From CAVQDV01 sp963711375 (lineage in GTDB: Bacteria; Pseudomonadota; Gammaproteobacteria; Coxiellales; Coxiellaceae): DNA of 64,000 nucleotides. Of this stretch, positions 1-8,785 are shown one piece after another. The DNA is taken from positions 2,666,001 to 2,730,000 of the forward strand of contig CAVQDV010000005.1 in assembly GCA_963711375.1 (NCBI GenBank), in the 5' to 3' direction. Both the position numbers and the translations under genes were made by a program. Below the pieces are notes generated by a model that worked only from the letters and a program-made list of their open reading frames with translations, did no database searches and was not told the origin of the DNA. The stretch's first letter is position 1. Each line of letters begins with the position of its first letter.

Positions 1-1
1 T

Positions 2-1279
2 GAAGGTAGAGGCACCATTCGAAGCGTAGAATCTTTATCACTTTCAACGGTACATTTAATTCAAGAACACGCTTCACGCGCATTAGCAGGAGCCACTTTA
101 CAAGTTCAGTTGCCAATTGATGTCGCTACTTATGTATTAAATGAAAAACGTGAAGCTTTGGATGAAATTCAAGGCCACTCAAAAATTAATGTCGTTGTCG
201 TTCCCAATAAGCATTTGCAATCCCCACAATTTCAGATTAAAGAAGTTCGTGGTGAGCAAGCTAATGCGGTTCCAAGCTATAAATTAAGCCGTCTGGCGAA
301 AATCGATACGGCTGGAACCGGCATTGGTAGCACGGCTAAAAAATCCTCGGCTCCTATTAAAGAAACGGCTGAACCGGCTATTCGTCAATTTTTATCGACA
401 CAAGCCACTTCCACACCGGCCCCAAGAAGGCCAAGCAGTGGGGGCGGTTTAATTAAACGCGTTTGGGAATTAATGTTTGGTGGTCAAGACCAACAAGCTC
501 AGCCCGCCAAAAAAGCGCCAAGACCAGAACCCATTCATGAGGCGCGCCCAAAAGCCCAAGAACAAAAACCACCGCGAGCACCTAAAGCGACTCAAGAAAC
601 AAAACCACGCCGACCGGATGCTGATAAAAATCGTGCACGTCGCGGCCAAAGGGGTGGAAAAAAACATTCTTCCGGAAATTTCGAAAATAAACGCGAAGAA
701 TTATTAAACGAGGATATGCCAGAATTTTCTACTAGAAATTCGGAAAATCCGGCTCCTCGATCGGAACAGCCCGCACCACGAGATGCCAACGAAGTAGCTC
801 GTGAATATGCCGCTCGTAAATCGAACGAACGTAAAATAGCGGAAGCTCAAGCGGCCGAAGCGAAATCTGAGGATAATGCAGTTGTCGCCGTGCATCATCC
901 AGTTGAACCTCAACATGAGACCAAACATACAGAACCTGAATATGCGGGACGAGAATCTACTGAAAGCCAAGCGGCAGAGCATCGCTCACAGCATCAGCCT
1001 ACTGATCGCCAACACTTTGAACACACTACTTCAGAGCATCAAGCACCTGAACACGAGTCCTCCCAAGACCAAGCCAAAGAACATAAAGCGGCAGAGCCAA
1101 CCCCTGTTCAAAGCCAAGCTCCAAGCCCAACGCAAACAGATGCTTCAAAAGCGACGCCGCCTGAAACTCCGCTGTTCAAAGACCCTAACTACAAAGGTTT
1201 TGGCAGCCAATCCTCAGAACCTTTAATCGAAGTCACCACAAAACCCAAAACAACGGAAAATCCTGAAGAAAATAAATAA
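2..1279 (+). CDS. rne: Ribonuclease E, C-terminal part (5' end outside window)
   Basis: The reading frame is open from base 2, so the gene begins upstream of the window. The first residues (EGRGTIRSVESLSLS, then QLPIDVATYVLNEKR) match the end of the RNase E/G catalytic core. RNase E is the endonuclease that starts mRNA decay and processes rRNA and tRNA precursors. After about 80 residues of core the protein becomes low-complexity. First comes an Arg/Lys/Pro-rich stretch typical of RNA-binding arginine-rich segments (RRPDADKNRARRGQRGGKK, about bases 608-664). A long Gln/His/Glu/Ala-rich tail follows, with repeated H-x-x-x-E-H patterns. In other gammaproteobacteria this half is the disordered degradosome scaffold. 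The tail is poorly conserved between species, so partner-binding motifs cannot be assigned here. Opposite-strand and other-frame ORFs in this stretch are composition artefacts. Confidence 0.93.
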   Translation, partial: EGRGTIRSVESLSLSTVHLIQEHASRALAGATLQVQLPIDVATYVLNEKREALDEIQGHSKINVVVVPNKHLQSPQFQIKEVRGEQANAVPSYKLSRLAKIDTAGTGIGSTAKKSSAPIKETAEPAIRQFLSTQATSTPAPRRPSSGGGLIKRVWELMFGGQDQQAQPAKKAPRPEPIHEARPKAQEQKPPRAPKATQETKPRRPDADKNRARRGQRGGKKHSSGNFENKREELLNEDMPEFSTRNSENPAPRSEQPAPRDANEVAREYAARKSNERKIAEAQAAEAKSEDNAVVAVHHPVEPQHETKHTEPEYAGRESTESQAAEHRSQHQPTDRQHFEHTTSEHQAPEHESSQDQAKEHKAAEPTPVQSQAPSPTQTDASKATPPETPLFKDPNYKGFGSQSSEPLIEVTTKPKTTENPEENK

Positions 1280-1312
1280 TTTTGAGGGACGGATCCAGCA
1301 AAGAGGTGAATA

Positions 1313-2092
1313 GTGCAATTAAAAAATAAAGTGGCAATAGTAACTGGCGCTGGAAGCGGTATAGGAAAAGAAATCGCCTTAACTTTTGCACGTGAAGGTG
1401 CCACTATTGCTGTGGCGGATATCGATAAAAATAATGCAGAAAAAACGGTGCAAGAGATTATTCAGCAAGGCGGCAAAGCCTTAAGCCTTCGAATGGATGT
1501 CACCAAAGAAGGAGAAGTAGAGGCGGGTGTCGCTGAAATATGCCAAACCTATGGTGGTGTGGATATTTTAATTAGCAATGCCGGAATTCAACATATTGAA
1601 GCCATCGACACTTTATCCTTAGCGAATTGGGAAAAAATGATGGACATCCATCTAACAGGCGCATTTTTAACAACCAGAGCCTGTACGCGTGAAATGTATA
1701 AACGAAAAGGCGGAAGCATTATTTATATCGGATCGGTACATTCTAAAGAAGCTTCTCTATTAAAATCCCCCTATGTAACGGCTAAACATGGATTAATTGG
1801 CTTATGCAAAGTAGTCGCCAAAGAAGGCGCTGCGCATAATGTAAGAGCCAATGTGGTCTGCCCTGGATTTGTGCGAACCCCCTTGGTCGAAAAACAAATT
1901 CCTGAGCAAGCAAAATCATTAGGAATTTCGGAAGAAGAAGTGATTAAACGCGTGATGTTGGGTGATACAGTCGATGGCGAATTCACGACACTCGAAGACA
2001 TCGCACAAGTCTGCTTATTTTTTGCGGCATTTAAAACCAATGCCCTAACTGGTCAATCTCTCATTGCCAGCCATGGTTGGTTTATGGAGTAG
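1313..2092 (+). CDS. bdhA: 3-hydroxybutyrate dehydrogenase (SDR family)
   Basis: This is a 259-residue short-chain dehydrogenase with the classical Rossmann motif GAGSGIGK near the N-terminus, the NAG motif (SNAGIQH), catalytic Ser in IGSVHS and the YxxxK pair in YVTAKHG. The segments SNAGIQHIE, SVHSKEAS and PGFVRTPLVEKQI are characteristic of D-3-hydroxybutyrate dehydrogenase, which interconverts 3-hydroxybutyrate and acetoacetate with NAD and links to polyhydroxybutyrate or ketone-body use. Start is GTG, chosen because AGAGGTGA lies just upstream and homologues begin at this point. It follows rne by 33 bp and may be cotranscribed. Its 3' end overlaps the convergent mmsB by 11 bp. Confidence 0.88.
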   Translation: MQLKNKVAIVTGAGSGIGKEIALTFAREGATIAVADIDKNNAEKTVQEIIQQGGKALSLRMDVTKEGEVEAGVAEICQTYGGVDILISNAGIQHIEAIDTLSLANWEKMMDIHLTGAFLTTRACTREMYKRKGGSIIYIGSVHSKEASLLKSPYVTAKHGLIGLCKVVAKEGAAHNVRANVVCPGFVRTPLVEKQIPEQAKSLGISEEEVIKRVMLGDTVDGEFTTLEDIAQVCLFFAAFKTNALTGQSLIASHGWFME

Positions 2093-2978
2093 AAGTGTTT
2101 TCAAGAAATTTAATGATTCCACTAAAGTCAATTTCCTCGGGGTTTTTATTGACGAATTGTTCGTAAAGTTCTGTTGCGGATTTTCCGAGCGGGGTTTTGG
2201 CATGAACGAGTTCTGCTGCATTTTGACTTAAATTTAAATCTTTGAGCATCATTTTGGCGCTGAAGCCCGGTTTATAATTATTATTTGATGGGACATTTTC
2301 CATAATTCCTGGGTAAGGACAATAACTCGTCATCGACCAACATTGACCCGAAGCGTGTGAGCTAATTTCAAATAATTTTTCCGGCGATAATCCTAATTTT
2401 TCTGCCAGTAAAAAAGCTTCACTAACAGCGATCATCGAAATTCCTAAAATCATATTATTGCAAATTTTGGCGGCTTGCCCCGCGCCTGGCGCACCAGCAT
2501 GAATCACTAATTTCCCTAATTTTTCTAAATATTTTTTTGCACGATTAAAATTAATTTCTGAACCTCCAACCATAATGGTTAAAGTGGCCGCGTCAGCGCC
2601 TTTCACACCACCGGAGACAGGAGCCTCAACCATTGCCAATTTCATTTCAGCGGCTTTTTCATGGAGTTTTTTTGATGTTCCGATATCAATCGATGAAGTG
2701 TCGATGATCAAGGCATTTTGCTTAATTGTTTCAAAAATTCCATTTTTATCGAGGCAGCACTTGGAAACTTGATCGCCCGTTTGTAAACTCATTACAACAA
2801 CATCGACGTCACTTGCTACTTCTTTTATTGATTTCGCCGGAAAAGCGCCTTTATTTTCAGCATTTTTTAATGCCTCCAAATTTAAATCAAACGCCTTTAC
2901 TGAAAATCCTGCTTTTATTAAATTATTCATCATGGGAAAACCCATATGACCTAGGCCGATAAATCCGATTTTTTCCAT
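2082..2978 (-). CDS. mmsB: 3-hydroxyisobutyrate dehydrogenase
   Basis: A 298-residue beta-hydroxyacid dehydrogenase. The N-terminal FIGLGHMGFPM is the NAD-binding signature, and EAPVSGGVKGADAATLTIMVGG is the substrate-binding region (shown here across positions about 119-140). The Lys-containing GAGQAAKICNNMILG holds the catalytic lysine. It oxidises 3-hydroxyisobutyrate to methylmalonate semialdehyde in valine degradation. It lies 34 bp downstream of mmsA on the same strand, and mmsA performs the next step of the pathway, so the pair is a two-gene operon. No other valine-pathway gene is seen nearby. Confidence 0.92.
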   Translation of the reverse strand: MEKIGFIGLGHMGFPMMNNLIKAGFSVKAFDLNLEALKNAENKGAFPAKSIKEVASDVDVVVMSLQTGDQVSKCCLDKNGIFETIKQNALIIDTSSIDIGTSKKLHEKAAEMKLAMVEAPVSGGVKGADAATLTIMVGGSEINFNRAKKYLEKLGKLVIHAGAPGAGQAAKICNNMILGISMIAVSEAFLLAEKLGLSPEKLFEISSHASGQCWSMTSYCPYPGIMENVPSNNNYKPGFSAKMMLKDLNLSQNAAELVHAKTPLGKSATELYEQFVNKNPEEIDFSGIIKFLENTSTP

Positions 2979-3012
2979 TAAATACTCCCCTTAGTCACCT
3001 TGCTCCCAAAAG

Positions 3013-4467
3013 TTAACTTCCCCAGCGACTCGTCACTGTCTTGGCTTTTGTATAAAAATAAATACTTTCTGCATGCATGTGCACATCACCAAAAATAGAA
3101 TTCTTCCAACCACCAAAGGTGTGATAACCCACTGGAACCGGAATCGGCACATTAATTCCCACCATGCCAACTTGAACTCTGCGAGCAAATTCTCGGGCAA
3201 AATGACCGCTTTTTGTAAATATCGCTGTGCCATTTCCATATTCGTGTTGATTAATTAATTCAATTGCCTCGTCAAAGTCTTTTACGCGTACAATACCTAA
3301 AACCGGCCCAAAAATTTCCTCACGATAAATGCGCATTGTCGGCTTTACATGATCAAATAAACTCGCCCCCATAAAAAATCCCTGCTCATGGTTTTTTACG
3401 GAAAATTCTCGGCCATCCACAACGAGCTCTGCACCCTCTTCAACACCCAAATCAATGTAGTTTTTCACTCGCTCCCAATGCTCACGCGTAATGAGCGGGC
3501 CCATTTGTGAAGTAGACTTATTTCCAGGTTCAATAATGATTTCCTCGCAGAAATCCCGAGCTTTTTTCGCTAAAGCATCCGCCGTGGTAGCTCCCACCGC
3601 AATAGCAATCGAAAGTGCCATGCATCGCTCCCCTGCTGCTCCATAGGCCGCATTCGCAATCGCCATGCTTGCCTCTTTTAAATCCGCATCAGGCATCAGA
3701 ATCGCATGATTTTTTGCACCACCAAAGGTATGCGCTCGTTTTCCATGAGCAATGGCTGTAGCATAAATATGTTTTGCCACTGGCGTAGAACCTACACAAG
3801 AAGCGGCAGCCACATCTTGATGCGTAATTAAAGCATCAACCACCGATTTTTGACCATGCAAAATATTTAACACGCCATCTGGCAAACCAGCCTGATGAAA
3901 TAATTCTGCGATAAGCAGCGAAGCAGAAGGGTCTTTTTCCGAAGGTTTTAAAATAAACGTATTGCCGCAGGCAATGGCAGGAACTAGCATCCAGAGGGGG
4001 ATCATCGCTGGGAAATTAAACGGCGTCACACCCACACACACACCTAAAGGCTGCCGAAAAGTATAGCAATCCACGCCATTCGCAACATTATCGGAAAAAC
4101 TGCCCTTCAATAATCCCGCGATGCCGCAATAATAATCAACGACTTCCAATCCACGAGCTACAGAGCCCTTAGCATCTTCCAAAATTTTCCCATGTTCCTG
4201 GGTGATTAAAGCCGCAATTTCATCACGGTGCTCATCGAGGAGATGTTTAAATTTAAATATAATTTGGGCGCGCTTATTAGGCGATTCATTGGACCAGCCT
4301 AAAAAAGCTTCTTTTGCTGATTTTACGGCGAGATTAATTTCATCGGTTGTTGCAATAGGCGCCCGTCCAATTTTTTTTCCAAGTGCCGGATTAAAAACAT
4401 CTAGAAATGCAGCTTCTTTTTCGTGGATTTTTTTTCCATTAATAAAATGCGCGACGGTGTAAACCAT
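3013..4467 (-). CDS. mmsA: Methylmalonate-semialdehyde dehydrogenase (CoA-acylating)
   Basis: A 484-residue aldehyde dehydrogenase that converts methylmalonate semialdehyde plus CoA to propionyl-CoA. The N-terminal HFINGKKI and the catalytic region GAAGERCMALSIAI (nucleophile Cys) are typical of MmsA rather than general aldehyde dehydrogenases. PFNFPAMIPLWMLVPAIACGN is the cofactor-site segment. The ATG is preceded by a strong AAGGAGGAATT ribosome site. It is the first gene of the mmsA-mmsB pair and starts 45 bp after the end of kdsB on the same strand. Length matches the family. Confidence 0.94.
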   Translation of the reverse strand: MVYTVAHFINGKKIHEKEAAFLDVFNPALGKKIGRAPIATTDEINLAVKSAKEAFLGWSNESPNKRAQIIFKFKHLLDEHRDEIAALITQEHGKILEDAKGSVARGLEVVDYYCGIAGLLKGSFSDNVANGVDCYTFRQPLGVCVGVTPFNFPAMIPLWMLVPAIACGNTFILKPSEKDPSASLLIAELFHQAGLPDGVLNILHGQKSVVDALITHQDVAAASCVGSTPVAKHIYATAIAHGKRAHTFGGAKNHAILMPDADLKEASMAIANAAYGAAGERCMALSIAIAVGATTADALAKKARDFCEEIIIEPGNKSTSQMGPLITREHWERVKNYIDLGVEEGAELVVDGREFSVKNHEQGFFMGASLFDHVKPTMRIYREEIFGPVLGIVRVKDFDEAIELINQHEYGNGTAIFTKSGHFAREFARRVQVGMVGINVPIPVPVGYHTFGGWKNSIFGDVHMHAESIYFYTKAKTVTSRWGS

Positions 4468-4512
4468 AATTCCTCCTTGAATAATATTATCACCAGCAAT
4501 TCCCGCTAGCTT

Positions 4513-5268
4513 CTACTTGCCGAGATACTCCACCAGCTTAGCGATGTCCTCTTCTCCATGAACAGCCGGCGGCATCGCACCTTTGCTGACACTCATGTGA
4601 ATTTTTGCACCATTCCACAAAATTCGAAGTTGCTCTAAACATTCCAGCGATTCAAGCGGGCTTTCAGGCCAATCCATATAATTCTGCAAAAATTTAGCTC
4701 GATAACCATAAATGCCAATATGACGAAAATGATCACCCTTCATTATGAGGTTTTTGGGATCTTGGAAATTATTTTTTTCCCATGGAATAGGCGCGCGAGA
4801 AAAATACATGGCATAACCACGACGATTAAAAACCACCTTCACAATGTTCGGATTAAAAAGAGCCTCTGGATCCTTAATCGCCTCACATAAAGAAACCACC
4901 TTCACATTATCGTGCTCCGCTAAATCATTCGCCACTTGGCGAATAGCATCCGGTGGAATGCCCGCTGAACCCGGCTGCAAAGCCACAATTATTTCCTCAT
5001 CGTCAAATTCTAAAGCCGAAACGACTTCAGATATCCGCTCAGTACCGCTCTGATGCTCAGAAGCCGTCATGCATACTCTCGCGCCAAATTCCTCAGCCAC
5101 TTGTTCAACACGCTCATCATCTGTAGCAATAACCACCGATTCGGCACCGCTAGCCACGGCATTGTCATAGGCATGCTGCAATAAATATTTCCCTTTGACT
5201 TTCGCCAATACTTTCCCGGGAAAACGCAAAGATTGATAGCGCGCCGGAATGATCACATGAAATTCCAT
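4513..5268 (-). CDS. kdsB: KdsB-like CMP-Kdo synthetase with altered metal-binding residues
   Basis: A 251-residue protein homologous along its whole length to 3-deoxy-manno-octulosonate cytidylyltransferase, which activates Kdo with CTP for lipopolysaccharide synthesis. The IIPAR..S.R.PGK nucleotide loop, HQSGTER, AMYFSRAPIPW and FRHIGIYGYR segments are kept. Two key positions differ from the family. The QGDEP motif is replaced by QPGSAG (residues 98-103), and the C-terminal VDT.ED motif reads VHGEED (His237). Both replaced Asp residues are the expected magnesium ligands. The ORF is otherwise intact and sits in the usual ycaR-kdsB order, 2 bp after the Trm112-like gene. Either the enzyme works with a changed metal site, or it is losing function, or a second kdsB exists elsewhere. 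Confidence 0.85.
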   Translation of the reverse strand: MEFHVIIPARYQSLRFPGKVLAKVKGKYLLQHAYDNAVASGAESVVIATDDERVEQVAEEFGARVCMTASEHQSGTERISEVVSALEFDDEEIIVALQPGSAGIPPDAIRQVANDLAEHDNVKVVSLCEAIKDPEALFNPNIVKVVFNRRGYAMYFSRAPIPWEKNNFQDPKNLIMKGDHFRHIGIYGYRAKFLQNYMDWPESPLESLECLEQLRILWNGAKIHMSVSKGAMPPAVHGEEDIAKLVEYLGK

Positions 5269-5270
5269 AA

Positions 5271-5444
5271 TTACTCCTCTTCACGAATTTTTCGTGCTTC
5301 GTCCACCAACATTATCGGGATTTCTTCCCGAATGGGAAAAGCTAATTTATCAAACCGACAAATTAATTCTTGCCCTTCTCTCTCAAATTCCAAACGCCCC
5401 TTACATAAAGGACATGCCAAAATGGCTAATAATTTTTGATCCAT
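5271..5444 (-). CDS. ycaR: Trm112 family small zinc-ribbon-like protein (YcaR/UPF0434)
   Basis: A 57-residue gene. It begins MDQKLLAILACPLCKGRLEF and contains LICRFDKLAFPI and EEIPIML, which is the Trm112/UPF0434 pattern. Bacterial members are small partner or stabiliser proteins. Only one CxxC pair plus a single later Cys is present. In Escherichia coli ycaR lies directly upstream of kdsB, and the same order is kept here: the stop codon is 2 bp from the kdsB ATG, and its final GAGGAG codons supply the kdsB ribosome-binding site, so the two are translationally linked. Confidence 0.88.
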   Translation of the reverse strand: MDQKLLAILACPLCKGRLEFEREGQELICRFDKLAFPIREEIPIMLVDEARKIREEE

Positions 5445-5592
5445 CCAGAATCCTCAAAAAAGTATACCCAGTTTCAATCTAACATTCTAACATTGAGAAA
5501 AGAAGACCCTATTCCCAAGACGATGAACAGCAAATGAGTAAGCAACTTTATGACAAGTAAAAGCAGAATTGAGAGCGGAACACCTTATCTTC

Positions 5593-5666
5593 TCGGGACG
5601 ACAGGATTTGAACCTGCGACCCCATGCCCCCCAGGCATGTGCGCTACCAGGCTGCGCCACGTCCCG
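5593..5666 (-). tRNA. tRNA-Pro (anticodon GGG)
   Basis: The minus strand folds as a tRNA: acceptor CGGGACG/CGTCCCG, D arm GCGC-AGCCTGGTA-GCGC, anticodon arm CATGC-CTGGGGG-GCATG with anticodon GGG, and T arm GCAGG-TTCAAAT-CCTGT. The 3' CCA is not encoded: the bases after the discriminator A are GAAG. tRNA-Pro downstream of ihfA and a MerR gene is a common gammaproteobacterial arrangement. Confidence 0.95.
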
Positions 5667-5685
5667 AATTTAAGGAAGACACAGT

Positions 5686-6027
5686 TTATGCTTGCTCGAG
5701 CTGTTTGACAACTTTTTCGAGTTCGAAAACAGCTTTTTGTACTTGGGATTGTAATTCTTGATCAAGAGAGGCTTTTGTCGTGGTCGCCAATTGCTGACGA
5801 GCACCCTCTATTGTATAACCTTCTGCATACAATAAATTCCGTATTTTACGGATTAAAACCACATCACGACGTTGATAATAGCGACGGTTGCCGCGACGCT
5901 TAGAAGGAGAGAGCTGCGGAAATTCCTGCTCCCAATACCGTAGCACATGCGGCTTTAAATCACACAGTTTGCCCACTTCACCAATGGTAAAATAAAGCTT
6001 ATCCGGAATTTCCGGCAAATCACTCAT
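5686..6027 (-). CDS. MerR-family regulator (ihfA-linked type)
   Basis: A 113-residue protein from the ATG at 6027. The N-terminal winged-helix is typical of MerR proteins (YFTIGEVGKLCDLKPHVLRYWEQEFPQL, split here at about residues 13-40; then RRGNRRYYQRRDV). A short C-terminal helix for dimerisation follows. No cysteine pattern for metal sensing is visible. This short MerR type is regularly found after ihfA in gammaproteobacteria and has no firmly known target. The longer reading from 6057 lies inside ihfA, so the start giving an 8-bp overlap with ihfA is preferred. Confidence 0.88.
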   Translation of the reverse strand: MSDLPEIPDKLYFTIGEVGKLCDLKPHVLRYWEQEFPQLSPSKRRGNRRYYQRRDVVLIRKIRNLLYAEGYTIEGARQQLATTTKASLDQELQSQVQKAVFELEKVVKQLEQA

Positions 6028-6343
6028 TTTCTTTACCACCCTTCTCCATTTGTTCACGCTCGTAATGTTCTACACGAGCGCGAAGCTTATGGCCAGCACG
6101 AAAAGTGACAACACGTCTTGCGGTGATTGGAATTTCTTCGCCCGTTTTAGGGTTACGCCCTGGTCGCTCGCTTTTATCGCGCAAATTGAAGTTGCCAAAA
6201 CCCGATAATTTAACGGGTTCCGCACTTTCGAGCGATTTGCGAATTTCTTCGAAAAACGTTTCTACCAATTCCTTGGCCTCGCGCTTGTTTAAGCCAAGCA
6301 CGTTAAATAAATGCAGTGAAAGTTCTGCTTTTGTGAGCGCCAT
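6020..6343 (-). CDS. ihfA: Integration host factor subunit alpha
   Basis: A 107-residue DNA-bending histone-like protein. MALTKAELSLHLF, the LSGFGNF strand, RPGRNPKTGEEIPI (the beta-arm that inserts in the minor groove) and VTFRAG..L are diagnostic of IHF-alpha. It pairs with IHF-beta to bend DNA at promoters, replication origins and recombination sites. It lies 4 bp downstream of pheT, as in E. coli, and overlaps the next gene, so it is part of the translation operon. Confidence 0.96.
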   Translation of the reverse strand: MALTKAELSLHLFNVLGLNKREAKELVETFFEEIRKSLESAEPVKLSGFGNFNLRDKSERPGRNPKTGEEIPITARRVVTFRAGHKLRARVEHYEREQMEKGGKENE

Positions 6344-6347
6344 GTCT

Positions 6348-8726
6348 TCATGCCCTCAAGGTTGCATTAAACGATTGTTCTAAACGTTTCAGAACTATCT
6401 GAATAATTTCATTTATTTCCTGTTCTATTAGAGTGCGCGAAGGATGAACAAAGGTCAAGCCTATTGCGACACTTTTTTTGCCGGATTCAATATGCTCACC
6501 CTGATACACATCAAAAAGTTGAACATCCTGAAGCCATTCGCCCCCGGATTGCTTAAGTACTTGTAAAATTTCATCTGCTGGCAACTCCTTGTTCACAACG
6601 AAGGCCAAGTCTCTTCTCACGCCTGGAAACTTTGAGATGGCCTTGTATTTTGGCAACACCGATTTCGTGACGACATCCAAATCAATTTCACAAAGCCAGG
6701 GCGCCTGAGTAAAATCCAATATCTCCACCAGTTTGGGATGCAAGGCGCCTAAGTGCCCCACCAGGAGATTATTTTGATAAATGTCGGCACTTTGACCCGG
6801 ATGAAGCGATGGATTCGTACCAGGCTTAAATTGAACCGCTTCGGGCGTTTTTAATAAACCGAAAAGCCCCATCAAGTCATTTTTTAATTCGTAAAAATCC
6901 GTATTTTCAGACGTTAATCCCCATTGCTCTGCAAAAATAGGTCCTGCCACTAAAAATCCTAGCTTTTCATTTTGATCCCATTTTTCGCCTACTTTTTTAA
7001 ATACCATCCCTAATTCAAAAATCCGAAGACGATTCACTTGACGATGCAAATTATATTTCCACGTGTTCAGTAAGCCCGCCCAAAGACTAGTGCGCATCAC
7101 GGACATGTCCGAAGACAAGGGATTCATGAGTGGAGTTAAGGTTGCCGAAGGGTCTAGTAAGGTTTGCAGTGTGGGGTCTACAAAGCTGTAGGTAATCACC
7201 TCATCAAAGCCTCGATCCAGGAAATACTGTTCGATACGCCCTTTTTGAATAAGGCTTTCGGATTGCTTTAACGGCGTTAATTCAGGCCTTGCTTGAGTGA
7301 TTGGGATATTATTGTAACCAAATACCCGTGCTAATTCTTCGATTAAATCCACCTCAATTTCTAGATCAAAACGATGACTAGGAACCTTAACTTCCCAGCC
7401 AAAATCCCTTTTTTCAAATGCCAAATCTAGAGCCTTAAATATTTTCGCCACCACGTCGTCATCAATAATAAGGCCTAAAATTCGTTGAATTTGAGGGCGA
7501 CGTAAATTTATTATTTTTTGCCCTGGGCAAGATTTTTGATCAATGGCTTCAATGACGGGACCAGCCTCACCTCCCACAATATTGAGCAGTAATTCTGTCG
7601 CGCGATTTAAAGCAATTTTTTGCAAATTAAAATCTACACCACGCTCAAAGCGATAAGCCGAATCGCTCGAGAGATGATAGGCCTTAGCATCTCGACGAAC
7701 CCCAACGGGATCAAAATAAGCACTTTCTAAAAATATTGAGGACGTGGCCTCACCAACTGAAGATTCTAATCCTCCCATCACACCTGCAATGGCATGAGGC
7801 TTTTCTGCATCGGCGATAACTAAAGTATTTTCATTTAATGTCACATTCTCTTCATTGAGAAGCGTAATTTTTTCTCCGGGATTAGCCAAACGTACGATGA
7901 TTTCACCTTTTAATTTATTCAGGTCAAACCCATGCATAGGTTGGCCTAGCTCTAACATGACGTAATTGCAAACGTCTACTACCGGATGAATACTGCGAAT
8001 TCCTGAGCGACGTAAATTTTCTTGCATCCATAAAGGTGTTGGCACTCGCATATTAATATGGCGAATAACACGACCATAATATTTGGGGCAACGTTCGCCG
8101 GCTTTTAGGGTAACGGAGAATGTATCGGTAATTTTAGGTGCAATTTCCTTCATTTCAGGAGGAGTAACTGGGACAGGATTAAATGCCGCTACTTCTCTCG
8201 CCACTCCACGTATGCTTAAGCAATCACCGCGATTGGGTGTCAATTCAATTTCGAGAATTTGATCATTTAAATTAAAATATTCTCGGAAATTTACGCCGAT
8301 GGGAGCTTCAAGCGGTAATTCCATAATGCCTTCGCTAACGGGCTCTAGGCCTAATTCTTTTTCCGAACAAATCATGCCCTGTGAAGGTTCTCCACGTAAT
8401 TTTGCGGCCTGTATTTTAAAATTTCCCGGCAAAACAGCACCAATCGTTGCCACTGCTACTTTTAATCCTTGACGTACGTTTTTGGCGCCGCAAACAATAT
8501 TTAAAATTTCAGGGCCACCGACATTGACTTTGCAAACGCTTAATTTATCCGCATTAGGATGCGGGGCGCGTTCAAGGACTTCGCCCACCACGACACCGCT
8601 AAATTCTGAGGCCACGGGTGTAACAGAATCCACTTCCAAGCCAGCCATTGTTAATTGCTCGGCAAGCGTCTGTGTATCGATACTGGGATTTACCCACTGG
8701 CGTAGCCATTGTTCACTAATTTTCAT
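6348..8726 (-). CDS. pheT: Phenylalanyl-tRNA synthetase beta subunit
   Basis: About 792 residues. It pairs with PheS as an alpha2-beta2 enzyme charging tRNA-Phe. The EMAP-type tRNA-binding domain is at about 40-150 (VVGEVLERAPHPNADKLSVC), followed by B3/B4 editing, B5, the catalytic-like core and the C-terminal FDX-ACB anticodon-binding domain (FPGVRRDLAFVV and YQGEHIESGKKSVAIGLTF). The start at 8726 (MKISEQWLRQWV) is chosen over 8732 because AAGGA is then correctly spaced. It is separated from pheS by a perfect hairpin repeat. Confidence 0.96.
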   Translation of the reverse strand: MKISEQWLRQWVNPSIDTQTLAEQLTMAGLEVDSVTPVASEFSGVVVGEVLERAPHPNADKLSVCKVNVGGPEILNIVCGAKNVRQGLKVAVATIGAVLPGNFKIQAAKLRGEPSQGMICSEKELGLEPVSEGIMELPLEAPIGVNFREYFNLNDQILEIELTPNRGDCLSIRGVAREVAAFNPVPVTPPEMKEIAPKITDTFSVTLKAGERCPKYYGRVIRHINMRVPTPLWMQENLRRSGIRSIHPVVDVCNYVMLELGQPMHGFDLNKLKGEIIVRLANPGEKITLLNEENVTLNENTLVIADAEKPHAIAGVMGGLESSVGEATSSIFLESAYFDPVGVRRDAKAYHLSSDSAYRFERGVDFNLQKIALNRATELLLNIVGGEAGPVIEAIDQKSCPGQKIINLRRPQIQRILGLIIDDDVVAKIFKALDLAFEKRDFGWEVKVPSHRFDLEIEVDLIEELARVFGYNNIPITQARPELTPLKQSESLIQKGRIEQYFLDRGFDEVITYSFVDPTLQTLLDPSATLTPLMNPLSSDMSVMRTSLWAGLLNTWKYNLHRQVNRLRIFELGMVFKKVGEKWDQNEKLGFLVAGPIFAEQWGLTSENTDFYELKNDLMGLFGLLKTPEAVQFKPGTNPSLHPGQSADIYQNNLLVGHLGALHPKLVEILDFTQAPWLCEIDLDVVTKSVLPKYKAISKFPGVRRDLAFVVNKELPADEILQVLKQSGGEWLQDVQLFDVYQGEHIESGKKSVAIGLTFVHPSRTLIEQEINEIIQIVLKRLEQSFNATLRA

Positions 8727-8753
8727 ACTCATTATTCCTTCGCTAAATATTAT

Positions 8754-8778
8754 CCCCTCTCCCCTTGCGGGAGAGGGG
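8754..8778. repeat. GC-rich palindromic element between pheS and pheT
   Basis: CCCCTCTCCC and GGGAGAGGGG form perfect 10-bp arms around a 5-base loop. There is no T-run on the minus strand, so it is not a standard terminator and probably acts as an mRNA-stabilising or REP-like element. About 25 bases beginning AAATATTATCCCC recur almost exactly at 60216-60241, which shows it belongs to a repeat family. Confidence 0.75.
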
Positions 8779-8785
8779 GCAAGAA

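Noticed and set aside
477..982. ORFs in other frames and on the minus strand across the RNase E tail
   Set aside because: They arise from the Arg/Lys- and Gln/His-rich composition of rne; no ribosome sites and no family pattern.
8754..8778. Palindrome between pheS and pheT as a transcription terminator
   Set aside because: No U-run follows on the transcribed strand, and pheT must be transcribed through it.
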